From Mycobacterium seoulense (GTDB lineage Bacteria; Actinomycetota; Actinomycetes; Mycobacteriales; Mycobacteriaceae), in NCBI RefSeq assembly GCF_010731595.1, contig NZ_AP022582.1, positions 1,860,001-1,924,000 of the forward strand: a stretch of DNA of 64,000 nt, given 5' to 3'. This document shows positions 23,296 through 32,107 of the stretch, piece after piece. The notes beneath the pieces are model-generated. The model was not told the origin of the DNA. It saw nothing but the letters and a program-made list of their open reading frames with translations, and did not search any database. The translations under genes and the position numbers were made by a program. Numbering within the stretch: the stretch's first letter is position 1; each line of letters begins with the position of its first letter.

Positions 23296-24150
23296 TCAGT
23301 TGAGCTTTCGCGACAGGACCGTCGCGAAGGTGTGAGTATCACCCGGCCAGCGCGCCGACACGTAGTTGCCGTCATCGACGACGAACGCGGGCCGCGAGTC
23401 GGTCGCGGTGTCGCGCGCCATGCCGGAGCTCTTGCGCCGCCACCCCGGTGAACCGCGCACCACATCGCAAAAATCCGTCGAATCTTCAAGTGCGCGAGTG
23501 ACTTCCGCCTGCACCGACATGTAACCGCCGGGCTGGCCGGGTTCCTCGGTGTAGGTGCGATAGTAGTTGCGGTCCCAGAATCGGGTGACGCGCGTCAACC
23601 GCCACGCCAGGCGCTCCATCGCCCACGTCAGGGCGGTGGTCTTGCGCCCGTAGAGCACCGAGCGGCCCGTTTCGGGGTCGACGCTGCGCGCGGCCAGCAG
23701 TACGCCGTGACAGATCGCGGCGACGACGATGCCGCGGTTGAAGGCTTCTACCACCAGCCGGTGCAGGAGGTCGCTGTCGATGTAGCTGCGCATTCCGCGG
23801 GCGCGATGTCCCCCGGGCAGTAGCAGCGCGTCGATGCCGCCGAGGCCGGCTTGGGCCCACGCGATCGGATGCTGGAACTCGTTCGACGCCAACATGTCCC
23901 GGTATGCGCTGCGTCCGTCCCTGTTCGCGCGCAGCATCAGCCCGATCATCGGGATAGCGCTCAGCACCGGCAGGGCGGACCACACGTCCAAGCCGCGCCC
24001 ACTCACCATGATCTCGTCCGCCACCCCCGGCGCACCGCTCTGGGTCGCGAACACCACCCGGTGACCGTTGCGGGTCAGAACGCGCCAGCTGACGGCGACC
24101 TCGGTCGGGTCGAAGTCGCGGTCCGGGATCGGGATGAGGACGGTGCCCAT
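23296..24150 (-). CDS. DJ-1/PfpI (type 1 glutamine amidotransferase-like) family protein
   Basis: A 284-residue protein with the DJ-1/PfpI fold. It begins TVLIPIPDRDFDPTEVAV, has the LLLPGGHRARGM loop, and a nucleophile elbow AICHG whose Cys is the expected catalytic residue. At the end, the region around DGNYVSARWPGDTHTF is typical of chaperone/glyoxalase-III-like members. The insertion between the first third and the LLLPGG strand (about residues 50-110) and the overall length exceed those of classical PfpI (~170-190 residues). Possible roles are deglycation, glyoxalase III activity or stress chaperoning; none can be chosen. It is seven bases downstream of the F420-type oxidoreductase gene on the same strand. 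Confidence 0.85.
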   Translation of the reverse strand: MGTVLIPIPDRDFDPTEVAVSWRVLTRNGHRVVFATQSGAPGVADEIMVSGRGLDVWSALPVLSAIPMIGLMLRANRDGRSAYRDMLASNEFQHPIAWAQAGLGGIDALLLPGGHRARGMRSYIDSDLLHRLVVEAFNRGIVVAAICHGVLLAARSVDPETGRSVLYGRKTTALTWAMERLAWRLTRVTRFWDRNYYRTYTEEPGQPGGYMSVQAEVTRALEDSTDFCDVVRGSPGWRRKSSGMARDTATDSRPAFVVDDGNYVSARWPGDTHTFATVLSRKLN

Positions 24151-24156
24151 GCGGCC

Positions 24157-24543
24157 TTAGGCCTGCGCCACCTTGAGCTCGAGACCGACATTGTTCTCCA
24201 TGCCGCCGCGCAGCTTGCTGAAGAAGTTGAACACCTGACCCAGGATGCCGTACCGCTTTCCGATCGCGTCGTAGACGGCGGCGGTCTGCGACTTGTCGAG
24301 GATGGCGCCGGTGCCCTCGACGGCCTCACTGGTCGGGCGGCCCTGCATGGTGCAGGTCGCCAGGGTGACCCGCGGTGTGTTGCGGATCCGCTTGACCTTC
24401 CACGACTTTTCTCCGGTGATGACCAGCAGCCGGTCCCCGTCTGCGGCGGCCCAGATCGGTGTCGGCTTGGGCTTGCCGTCCTTGGTGAACGTGGTCAGCA
24501 GGATGTATTGCGCCTTGGCGAGATCGGCGAAGGTGGGCGTCAC
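24157..24543 (-). CDS. PPOX-class F420/flavin-dependent oxidoreductase (Rv2061c-like)
   Basis: A 128-residue split-barrel protein of the pyridoxamine-5'-phosphate-oxidase-like family, which in mycobacteria often uses coenzyme F420 or FMN. Typical features are the opening YILLTTFTKDGKPKPTPIW strand pair, LLVITGEKSWKVKRIRNTPRVTLATC (cofactor phosphate contacts) and RPTSEAVEGTGAIL. The substrate is unknown. It is the first gene of a two-gene minus-strand unit with the PfpI-like gene. The palindrome at 24602-24628 sits about 60 bases upstream of its start and 33 bases before the divergent DUF1214 gene, so both might respond to the same repressor. Confidence 0.9.
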   Translation of the reverse strand: MTPTFADLAKAQYILLTTFTKDGKPKPTPIWAAADGDRLLVITGEKSWKVKRIRNTPRVTLATCTMQGRPTSEAVEGTGAILDKSQTAAVYDAIGKRYGILGQVFNFFSKLRGGMENNVGLELKVAQA

Positions 24544-24601
24544 GGTGTCAACCTACTCGCGCACGTTGCATTCTCGGCAGTCAGCTGCGATAGTCAGCTC
24601 A

Positions 24602-24628
24602 TTAACTGAAAACACTATTTTCAGTTAA
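24602..24628. promoter_or_regulatory. Perfect 11-bp-arm palindrome, probable TetR operator
   Basis: The arms TTAACTGAAAA and TTTTCAGTTAA are separated by five bases (CACTA). The element is AT-rich in a GC-rich genome and sits 33 bases upstream of the DUF1214 gene, where a promoter is expected. The operon it heads encodes a TetR-type regulator, the obvious candidate ligand. The palindrome is directly visible; the pairing with that TetR is inference. Confidence 0.7.
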
Positions 24629-24661
24629 GGGCTCTTCAACTCCGACCGAGCGGGGAAACGC

Positions 24662-25888
24662 GTGAGCGCTGCGAAGAAGGCGATGGCGTGGCTGCCGTTT
24701 TCAATCGCCGAGGCAGCGCTGGCGGCATCCGACGACGGCGATCTGGACCTGGTCCGGGCGTGGGCGTATCTGCAGGACCGACTCCACAAAGCCGCGCAGG
24801 TGGTGGCGTCCGACGCGGGAAGTCGAAATCGGGTCGATCTCGCCGGAGGAATGCGGCATCTGCTGGTACTGCTCACCGCGGGCATCGACGAGGTGTTGCG
24901 GTTCGACCCCGATCCGATCCTGTGCGTCCAGCGCACCAGCACGGACGACATCGTCACCTGGGGAATGGAGTGTCCGGATTGCCTCTACACCCGCGCGGTG
25001 CTGCGAGGCGGGGAGAGTTACCGACTGTCCGGCAACCGGGGCACCGCACGCTACGTCGGGCTGCAGACGATGAACGGCATCGCGGCAACCGCGAACGAAC
25101 TGGTCGACGAGCTCGAGGTGGACCCTGACGGCCATTTTGAAGTGGTGCTGTCGGTTGATGAGCGACCGGGAAATTGGATGCGGATAGAAGGCGACCATCC
25201 CACGCTGACGGTTCGGCACTTCTTCTACGACTGGGACACCGAAGTCGCATCCTCGCTGCACATCGAGCGGCTTGGCGATGCGGTGGATGCCCACGGCCCC
25301 TCCGTCGGTCCGGACGCCGCGCTGTCGCGGCAGCTCGTGGCCCTCGGGGACTTCGTCCGGGACAACTTGGCGTTCTTCCTGCAGTTCGGTGCCGCCGCGC
25401 CGACCAACGGCTTCCTACCGCCGATCGATCGCACTGACATCGGTGCCGCCGCAGAGAACCGGCCGGTGATAGGCCGCTGGGAGCTGGAGCCCGACGAGGC
25501 GCTCATCGTCGAAGTGAAACCACCCCAAGGAATCTATTGGAGCTTCTCGATCGGCAACCCGTGGTGGGAGACCATCCACTACGGGCGCCACCAGTCCAGC
25601 TTGAACGCCCATCAGGCAGCAGTGGATTCCGACGGCCGGGTGCGGGTGGTGCTGTGTGCAGCTGACCCCGGGGTGGCCAATTGGCTTGACACCGCCGGCC
25701 ATAGCAACGGCCCGATCATTCTGCGCTGCGTGCGCACCGAAACGGCACCGACACCGACGACCCGGGTCGTCGCGTACGGCAACATCGGTGCGGAGTTGCC
25801 GCCCGACACCACCAAAGTCACTCCCGAAGAGCGCCGGCGTGTCCTCGCGGCGCGTCGCCGCGCCGTGCGCAAAAGGTTCGAGCGGTGA
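24662..25888 (+). CDS. DUF1214-domain protein
   Basis: This 408-residue protein starts at GTG; an ATG seven codons later is an alternative. It shows the DUF1214-type C-terminal beta-rich domain (EALIVEVKPPQGIYWSFSIG, then WWETIHYGRHQSSLN and VRVVLCAADPGVANWLDT). These domains are common in mycobacterial operons for lipid or sterol-like substrates, but no reaction is established. No signal peptide or membrane segment is seen. Its stop overlaps the start of the sulfotransferase gene, making this the first gene of a four-gene operon behind the palindrome at 24602-24628. Confidence 0.85.
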   Translation: MSAAKKAMAWLPFSIAEAALAASDDGDLDLVRAWAYLQDRLHKAAQVVASDAGSRNRVDLAGGMRHLLVLLTAGIDEVLRFDPDPILCVQRTSTDDIVTWGMECPDCLYTRAVLRGGESYRLSGNRGTARYVGLQTMNGIAATANELVDELEVDPDGHFEVVLSVDERPGNWMRIEGDHPTLTVRHFFYDWDTEVASSLHIERLGDAVDAHGPSVGPDAALSRQLVALGDFVRDNLAFFLQFGAAAPTNGFLPPIDRTDIGAAAENRPVIGRWELEPDEALIVEVKPPQGIYWSFSIGNPWWETIHYGRHQSSLNAHQAAVDSDGRVRVVLCAADPGVANWLDTAGHSNGPIILRCVRTETAPTPTTRVVAYGNIGAELPPDTTKVTPEERRRVLAARRRAVRKRFER

Positions 25889-27030
25889 TGTTCGACGCCG
25901 ACCAGCTGGAAGACGGCGCCTGTGCCGCAACAGGTCTCGAGGATTTTGGGTCGTCCTATTATCGCGAGGGGCTCGAGCGCATCGTCGATGCATTGAACAC
26001 CGAAGCCGACCTCAACGATATGGGCCGGGTCATCCAGCACGCGACCATCAGTAACGCCCTGATTCAACGCCTCAAGATCGAGGACACCTACCGCCGCCAT
26101 CCCGAAATCAACGACCAGGTGGTCGGCGGCCCGGTCTTTGTGATCGGCCTACCCCGAACGGGCACCACAGCATTGAGCCAACTCGTGGCCGCGGACCCTC
26201 AGTTCCGATCGCTCCGGATGTGGGAATCCCAGGCGCCCACCCCGCCGCCGGAGGCCGCCACCCAGCACACCGATCCGCGAATCGCACAGGCCGAGGCCGG
26301 CCTGAAGATGCTCGACGAAATGTTCCCGTTGATGAAGACGCTGTACAACTCCGAGCCGACGGCCCCGACCGAGTGCCAGGATCTGATGGGAATGAGCTTT
26401 CGCACCTTCCACTTTGACGGCGCGGTCCGCGCACCCCGGTATCTCGCGTGGCTGATGGACTGCGATATGCGCGAGACCTACACCTTTCACCGTCGGGTGC
26501 TCCAGCTGTTGCAGTGGCATTGCCCGCCGGTGCTCTGGCACCTCAAGACCCCCGTGCACATGTTTGCCCTCGATGCGCTCGTCGAGGCGTATCCCAACGC
26601 CAAATTCCTGTGGAGTCATCGCGATCCGGCGAAGGTGATGGGGTCGGTGTGCAGCCTGATCCAGTACGTACGCAGCTGGAGCAGCGACCGTAAAGATCCT
26701 CAGGAACTCGGCGCCGAGCAAGTTGACAGCTGGGTCGAAGCGGTCCGGCGGGCGATGGACTTCCGCGCCCGAATGGGCCATGAACGGTTCGCCGATGTCT
26801 CCTTTGCCGACTTGCAAACCGATCCGGTGCACACCCTGCGAACCAGTTACGAGCGCCTGGGATTGAGGTTCACCCAGGCCACCTCGGACTCTGTCGAGCG
26901 GTGGGCCAGAGCACATGAGCCCGGCTCCCGCGGCGCACACGACTACGACCTGGCCGACTACGGCCTGACACCCGAGGGCGTACGCGAGCGGTTTGCGGAC
27001 TACCTGGCCGCCTACGATGCGACGGCCTGA
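25885..27030 (+). CDS. Sulfotransferase family protein
   Basis: A 381-residue PAPS-dependent sulfotransferase-like protein. The 5'-phosphosulfate loop is FVIGLPRTGTTALSQLV near residue 85, and the 3'-phosphate-binding region follows in FLWSHRDPAKVMGSV. Actinobacterial members of this family (often beside DUF1214 genes) are annotated as sulfotransferases, but substrates are unproven and some may bind other nucleotides. The GTG at 25885 overlaps the preceding stop and has AAAAGG eight bases upstream. The ATG one codon later is possible. Four bases separate its stop from the TetR start. The family call is strong; the sulfate-transfer chemistry is inferred. Confidence 0.9.
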   Translation: MMFDADQLEDGACAATGLEDFGSSYYREGLERIVDALNTEADLNDMGRVIQHATISNALIQRLKIEDTYRRHPEINDQVVGGPVFVIGLPRTGTTALSQLVAADPQFRSLRMWESQAPTPPPEAATQHTDPRIAQAEAGLKMLDEMFPLMKTLYNSEPTAPTECQDLMGMSFRTFHFDGAVRAPRYLAWLMDCDMRETYTFHRRVLQLLQWHCPPVLWHLKTPVHMFALDALVEAYPNAKFLWSHRDPAKVMGSVCSLIQYVRSWSSDRKDPQELGAEQVDSWVEAVRRAMDFRARMGHERFADVSFADLQTDPVHTLRTSYERLGLRFTQATSDSVERWARAHEPGSRGAHDYDLADYGLTPEGVRERFADYLAAYDATA

Positions 27031-27034
27031 CCAC

Positions 27035-27685
27035 ATGAGCGCTCCCCGGACGCGACGACGCGACAAGCTGGACCCAGACCCCGCGGTCCACCGACAGATT
27101 CTGGCCGCCGCATCAACAGTTCTGCGCGAGAAGGGCATCCAGGGATTCAGCATCGCCGCGGTATTGGAATGCGCCAAGTTGAGCACCCGGGCGTTCTACC
27201 GGCATTTCGGCTCGAAGGACGAATTGGTTGCCGCGGTCTTCCTGGAGGCCGCCCGCGCGGAGAAGCGGCGGCTGCAACGTCGAATGGCCAACGCCGCGAC
27301 GGAGATCGAAGCGGTCACGGCGTGGATCGACGGCCGGCTCGACTTGGCGTTCGACGACAACATCAAATCCGATTTGCGTCGCCTGTCGTTGGAAGCGCAA
27401 TCCCAGACGTTCGCCTCACCCGGTCTGGTTCAGCCCGCGTACGCCGAGATGCTCAAGCCGCTCAGCGAAGCACTTCAGCGGGGCATGCGGCGTGGCCTGT
27501 TCCACCACATCGATCCGACGACCGACGCGGAGTTCATCCACGGCGTGGTATGGGCCAGCACGAACCGGCAATGGCGGACCGGCACTTGCGACCGCGCCGA
27601 AGTTCGCCAAGACGCGATCCGCTTCTGTCTGCGCGCACTCGGCGTCGCCCCTCAAGCGATCGATCAGATCTGCTCGAACGACTGA
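27035..27685 (+). CDS. TetR-family transcriptional regulator
   Basis: A 216-residue regulator. The N-terminal helix-turn-helix is canonical: ILAAASTVLREKGIQGFSIAAV then LSTRAFYRHFGSKDELVAAVF. The helical C-terminal domain (about residues 65-216) would hold the ligand pocket. It is embedded in the operon it probably controls, between the sulfotransferase and the SDR. The palindrome at 24602-24628 in front of the operon is the likely operator, which would make the system autoregulated. ATG 27035 is preferred because upstream in-frame starts overlap the sulfotransferase and add nothing to the domain. The ligand is unknown. Confidence 0.92.
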   Translation: MSAPRTRRRDKLDPDPAVHRQILAAASTVLREKGIQGFSIAAVLECAKLSTRAFYRHFGSKDELVAAVFLEAARAEKRRLQRRMANAATEIEAVTAWIDGRLDLAFDDNIKSDLRRLSLEAQSQTFASPGLVQPAYAEMLKPLSEALQRGMRRGLFHHIDPTTDAEFIHGVVWASTNRQWRTGTCDRAEVRQDAIRFCLRALGVAPQAIDQICSND

Positions 27686-27699
27686 CCAAGGGAGTATCC

Positions 27700-28503
27700 A
27701 TGGACCTGGGTTTCGCCGGATCAACGGCCGTGGTCACCGGCGGCAGCAAGGGGATGGGGCTCGCCATCGCCGAAGCCCTGGCGGCCGAGGGAGCCAGCGT
27801 GGCGGTGATGGCCCGAAGCCGCGCCGCCCTCGATGCCGCCGTGGCGTCCCTTCGCGAAGCCGGCGCTCCGGACGCCGTGGGGATCAGCGTGGATATGGCC
27901 GATGCCGGCTCCATCGCCGACGGCTTCGCCGCAGTCTCCGAGCGCTGGGGCCGGCTCAACTGCCTGGTCCACACCATTGGTCCGGGCGACGGCTATTTCG
28001 AGCAGATGGACGACTCTCAGTGGGACGAAGCGTTCACACTCGGCACGATGTCTGCCGTGCGATCGATCCGAGCCTCGCTGCCGCTGCTGCGGTCCGCGGA
28101 ATGGGGCCGCATCGTGACGCTGTCCGCACACTCGATTCAGCGGCAGAACCCGCGCATCGTGGCCTACACCGCATCAAAGGCGGCATTGGCCAGCGTCACC
28201 AAGAACCTGTCCAAAAGCCTTGCTGCAGAGGGCATTCTGGTCAACTGCGTATGCCCTGGAACTATCGTGACGGCCAGCTTCACCGAAGCCCTCAAAGACA
28301 TCCTTGCCGCCGACGGCCTCGACGCCACCGACCCGGTCGACGTCATGACCTGGATCGACAACAACTTCCACCAGCCCTGTGACCTCGGCCGCGCCGGACT
28401 TCCCGAAGAGGTCGCTTCCATCACCGCCTACCTGGCGTCACGGCGAAACGGGTATGTCACCGGCGCCACCGTCAACGTCGACGGCGGATCGGACTTCATC
28501 TGA
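27700..28503 (+). CDS. Short-chain dehydrogenase/reductase (SDR)
   Basis: A 267-residue classical SDR. It has the cofactor loop TGGSKGMG, the catalytic Ser in VTLSAHS, the YTASK Tyr-Lys pair and the C-terminal GATVNVDGGSDFI. The NADP(H)/NAD(H) preference is not decided; Arg residues after strand 2 (ARSRAAL) favour NADP(H). The ATG at 27700 has a strong AAGGGAG site five bases upstream, so the much longer open frame upstream is not the start. It is the last gene of the DUF1214-sulfotransferase-TetR-SDR operon. It is convergent with cobN, four bases apart. The substrate is unknown; an acyl or sterol-like alcohol/ketone would fit the family neighbours. Confidence 0.92.
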   Translation: MDLGFAGSTAVVTGGSKGMGLAIAEALAAEGASVAVMARSRAALDAAVASLREAGAPDAVGISVDMADAGSIADGFAAVSERWGRLNCLVHTIGPGDGYFEQMDDSQWDEAFTLGTMSAVRSIRASLPLLRSAEWGRIVTLSAHSIQRQNPRIVAYTASKAALASVTKNLSKSLAAEGILVNCVCPGTIVTASFTEALKDILAADGLDATDPVDVMTWIDNNFHQPCDLGRAGLPEEVASITAYLASRRNGYVTGATVNVDGGSDFI

Positions 28504-28507
28504 CACC

Positions 28508-31500
28508 TCAGCCCTCCAGGTCACCCTCGGTTTCCAACAGCGCCTGGCGCAGCCCGTCGAGCGTCTCCGGTTTGGGCTGTTCCCACATGCCGCGGCCGGC
28601 GGCCTCCAGTAGTCGTTCGGCCATGCCGTGCAAAGCCCAGGGATTGGACTCCGCCATGAATTTTCGGTTTTCGGGATCCAGCACGTAGCGCTCGGTGAGC
28701 TGCTCGTACATCCAGTCGGCCAGCACCCCCGCGGTCGCGTCGTAGCCGAACAGATAGTCCACCGTCGCCGCCATCTCGAACGCGCCCTTGTAACCGTGCC
28801 GGCGCATCGCCGCCATCCACCGCGGGTTGACCACGCGGGCGCGAAACACCCGCGCGGTCTCCTCGGACAGCGTGCGCGTCCGAATCGCATCGGGCCGGGT
28901 GTTGTCGCCGATGTAGGCGGCCGGCGCCTGGCCGGTCAACGCCCGGACGGTCGCGACCATGCCGCCGTGGTACTGGAAGTAGTCGTCGGAGTCGGCGATG
29001 TCGTGTTCGCGGGTGTCGGTGTTCTTGGCGGCCACCGCGATGCGCCGGTACTGGCGGTTCATGTCGTCGACCGCCTCGCGACCGTCCAGGTCCCGGCCGT
29101 AGGCGAAGCCGCCCCACGCGGTGTACACCTGCGCCAGGTCGGCGTCGTCGCGCCAGTTGCGGCTGTCGATCAGCTGCAGCAGCCCGGCCCCGTAGGTGCC
29201 GGGCTTGGACCCGAAGATCCTCGTGGTGGCGCGTCTTTGATCACCGTGCTGGTCAAGGTCGGCCTGCGCATGGGCGCGCACGTAGTTGTCGTCGGCCGGC
29301 TCGTCGAGGCCGGCAACCAGCCGCACCGCGTCGTCGAGCATCGTCACCACGTGCGGGAAGGCGTCGCGGAAGAAACCCGAAATGCGCACGGTGACGTCGA
29401 TGCGGGGGCGGCCCAGTTCGGCCGGCGGGATCGGCGTGAGGTCGACGACGCGCCGCGAGGCGTCGTCCCAGACGGGCCGGACACCCAGCAGCGCAAGCAC
29501 TTCGGCGATGTCGTCGCCCGCGGTGCGCATCGCCGAGGTGCCCCACACCGACAACCCCACCGACTGCGGCCACTGCCCGTGGTCGTTGCGATAGCGGGCC
29601 AGCAACGAATCCGCCAGGGCCACGCCGGCTTCCCAGGCCAGCCTCGACGGCACCGCCTTGGGATCCACGGAGTAGAAGTTGCGACCGGTGGGCAGCACGT
29701 TCACCAGGCCGCGCAGCGGCGATCCCGACGGGCCGGCCGGGATGAACCTGCCGTCCAACGCGTTGAGGACCTGGTCGATTTCGGCGTCGGTGCCGGCGAG
29801 CCGGGGCACCACCTCGGTGGCCGCGAACCGCAAGACCTTTGCCACGTCGGCATTCTCGGTAATGCGCTCGGCGGCATCGGGATCCCAGCCGCTGGCCTGC
29901 AGCGCGGTGACGAGTTCGCGGGCGGCGGCCTCGGCCCGATCGACCGACGCCCGTTCGTCGGTGCCGTCCTCGGCCAGGCCCAACGCCTGCCGCAAGCCGG
30001 GGATGGCCTGCTCGCCCCCGAACAGCTGGCGGGCCCGCAGGATCGCCAGCACGAGGTCGAGTTCGACCTCCCCCGACGGCTTTTGGCCCAGGATATGCAG
30101 CCCGTCGCGGATTTGGACGTCCTTGATCTCGCAGAGCCAGCCGTCGACGTGCAGCAGCATGTCGTCGAACGAGTCTTCCGGGGGCCGCTCGGTCAGCCCG
30201 AGGTCGTGGTCCATCTTGGCGGCCCGGATCAGCGTCCAGATCTGTTGGCGGATGGCGGGTAGCTTGCCGGGATCCAGTGCGGCGACGTTGGCGTGCTCGT
30301 CGAGTAGCTGCTCGAGCCGGGCGATGTCGCCGTAGGTTTCGGCGCGCGCCATCGGCGGGATGAGGTGGTCGACCAGCACCGCGTGCGCCCGCCGCTTGGC
30401 CTGGGTGCCCTCGCCCGGGTCGTTGACCAGGAAGGGGTAGACAAGCGGCAGGTTGCCCAGCGCGGCGTCGGATCCGCAGGCCGCCGACATGCCCAGCGTC
30501 TTGCCGGGCAGCCACTCCAGGTTGCCGTGCTTGCCCAGGTGCACCACGGCGTGTGATCCGAAACCGGCATCCAGCCAGTGGTAGGCGGCCAGGTAGTGGT
30601 GGCTGGGCGGGAGGTCCGGGTCGTGGTAGATCGCCACCGGGTTCTCGCCGAAACCGCGCGGCGGCTGCACCATCAGCACCAGGTTGCCGGCTTGCATTGC
30701 GGCGATGACGATTTCACCGTCGGGGTCGTTGCTGCGATCGACGAAGAGGTCGCCCGGCGGTGGGCCCCAATGCCGTGTCACCGCGTCCCTCAGCTCGGCG
30801 GGCAAGGTGGCAAACCAGTCGCGATAGTCCTTGGCGGACAACCGGATTGGATTGCCGGCCAGTTGCCCGTCGGTGAGCCAGTCGGGGTCCTGGCCGCCGC
30901 GCTCGATCAACGCGTGAATCAGGGCGTCACCGTCGTTGGCCTCGACCCCGGGCAGCTCGCCCACCTGGTAGCCGCGATCGCGCATGGCCCGCAGCAGGGC
31001 GACCGCGCTGGCCGGGGTATCCAGTCCGACCGCGTTGCCGATGCGGGCGTGCTTGGTCGGATAGGCGGAGAACACCAGGGCCACCCGCTTGTCGGCCGGG
31101 GCGACGTGCCGCAGCCGCGCGTGCCGGACGGCCAGGCCCGCGACCCGCGCGCATCGTTCCGGGTCGGCGACGTAGGAGATCAGCCCGTCGTCGTCGATCT
31201 CCTTGAACGAGAACGGGACCGTGATGATGCGGCCGTCGAACTCGGGCACCGCCACCTGGGTGGCCACGTCGAGCGGGCTGAGCCCGTCGTCGTTGTCGGC
31301 CCACTGAGCCCGGGAGCTGGTCAGGCACAATCCCTGCAGGATCGGAATGTCCAGGGCCGCCAGGTGTTCGACGTTCCAGCTGTCGTCATCGCCGCCAGCG
31401 GACACCGTGGCCGGCTTCAGCCCCCCGGCGGCCAGCACGGTCACCACCATGGCGTCGGCGTCGCCCAGCCGTTGCAGCAGTGCGGGTTCGGCGGTGCGCA

Positions 31501-32104
31501 GCGACGCGCAGTAGACCGGCAACGGCCGCCCGCCGGCGTCCTCGATGGCCCGGCACAGCGCCTCGACATAGCCGGTGTTGCCGGCCAGCTGCTGCGCGCG
31601 GTAGTACAGCACGGCGATCGTGGGACCGTCGACGTCCGCGGTGGGCAACTCCAGCTCGCCCCAGGTCGGGGTGACCACCGGCGGGCCGAACCCGAACCCG
31701 GTCATCAGCACGGTGTCGGACAGGAAGGCGTGCAGCTGTCGCAGGTTCTCCACGCCGCCGTGCGCGAGATAGATGTGCGCTTGCACCGCGATGCCGGCCG
31801 CGAGCGTGGACAGGCCGGTCAGCTCGGCGTCGGCGGCCTGCTCGCCGCTGACCAACACCGTCGGCACGCCGCTGGCGAGCACCGCGTCGATGCCGCTCTG
31901 CCAGGCGCGGTAGCCGCCGAGGATGCGCACCACGACGACCGCGACACCCTCCAGTAGGCCGGACAGTCCCCCGCAAGCGGGGGGTGCCCCCACGCTGTCG
32001 TCCAGGCGTGACGGGTTGGCCCACCGATAGTTCTTGCCGCTGGAGCGGGCGCTGATCAGGTCCGTGTCGGATGTCGACAGCAGCAGGATGGTCGGCTCAG
32101 CCAC
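28508..32104 (-). CDS. cobN: Cobaltochelatase subunit CobN
   Basis: A 1198-residue large subunit of the ATP-dependent aerobic cobaltochelatase, which inserts Co2+ into hydrogenobyrinic acid a,c-diamide together with CobS and CobT-type subunits (not in this window). The sequence is CobN-like from end to end: LLLSTSDTDLISARSSG at the start, VVHLGKHGNLEWLPGK (conserved His/Glu region), TGRNFYSVDPKAVPS, VWGTSAMRT, and the C-terminal ATVDYLFGYDATAGV and NPWALHGMAERLLEA segments. It starts at GTG, three bases after the stop of the alpha/beta-hydrolase gene. Residues about 36-47 come from a G+C-rich palindromic repeat inserted in frame (see the repeat at 31968-31991). Confidence 0.97.
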   Translation of the reverse strand: MAEPTILLLSTSDTDLISARSSGKNYRWANPSRLDDSVGAPPACGGLSGLLEGVAVVVVRILGGYRAWQSGIDAVLASGVPTVLVSGEQAADAELTGLSTLAAGIAVQAHIYLAHGGVENLRQLHAFLSDTVLMTGFGFGPPVVTPTWGELELPTADVDGPTIAVLYYRAQQLAGNTGYVEALCRAIEDAGGRPLPVYCASLRTAEPALLQRLGDADAMVVTVLAAGGLKPATVSAGGDDDSWNVEHLAALDIPILQGLCLTSSRAQWADNDDGLSPLDVATQVAVPEFDGRIITVPFSFKEIDDDGLISYVADPERCARVAGLAVRHARLRHVAPADKRVALVFSAYPTKHARIGNAVGLDTPASAVALLRAMRDRGYQVGELPGVEANDGDALIHALIERGGQDPDWLTDGQLAGNPIRLSAKDYRDWFATLPAELRDAVTRHWGPPPGDLFVDRSNDPDGEIVIAAMQAGNLVLMVQPPRGFGENPVAIYHDPDLPPSHHYLAAYHWLDAGFGSHAVVHLGKHGNLEWLPGKTLGMSAACGSDAALGNLPLVYPFLVNDPGEGTQAKRRAHAVLVDHLIPPMARAETYGDIARLEQLLDEHANVAALDPGKLPAIRQQIWTLIRAAKMDHDLGLTERPPEDSFDDMLLHVDGWLCEIKDVQIRDGLHILGQKPSGEVELDLVLAILRARQLFGGEQAIPGLRQALGLAEDGTDERASVDRAEAAARELVTALQASGWDPDAAERITENADVAKVLRFAATEVVPRLAGTDAEIDQVLNALDGRFIPAGPSGSPLRGLVNVLPTGRNFYSVDPKAVPSRLAWEAGVALADSLLARYRNDHGQWPQSVGLSVWGTSAMRTAGDDIAEVLALLGVRPVWDDASRRVVDLTPIPPAELGRPRIDVTVRISGFFRDAFPHVVTMLDDAVRLVAGLDEPADDNYVRAHAQADLDQHGDQRRATTRIFGSKPGTYGAGLLQLIDSRNWRDDADLAQVYTAWGGFAYGRDLDGREAVDDMNRQYRRIAVAAKNTDTREHDIADSDDYFQYHGGMVATVRALTGQAPAAYIGDNTRPDAIRTRTLSEETARVFRARVVNPRWMAAMRRHGYKGAFEMAATVDYLFGYDATAGVLADWMYEQLTERYVLDPENRKFMAESNPWALHGMAERLLEAAGRGMWEQPKPETLDGLRQALLETEGDLEG
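31968..31991. repeat. Palindromic mycobacterial-type repeat inside cobN
   Basis: A stretch of five C, then GC-AA-GC, then six G forms a perfect 7-bp stem with a 2-base loop. It is followed by TG and five C that can pair with the same G run. It encodes the odd peptide APPACGG within the CobN N-terminal domain. I recall similar C5GCAAGCG5 elements as dispersed repeats in slow-growing mycobacteria. Confidence 0.6.
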
Positions 32105-32107
32105 CCC

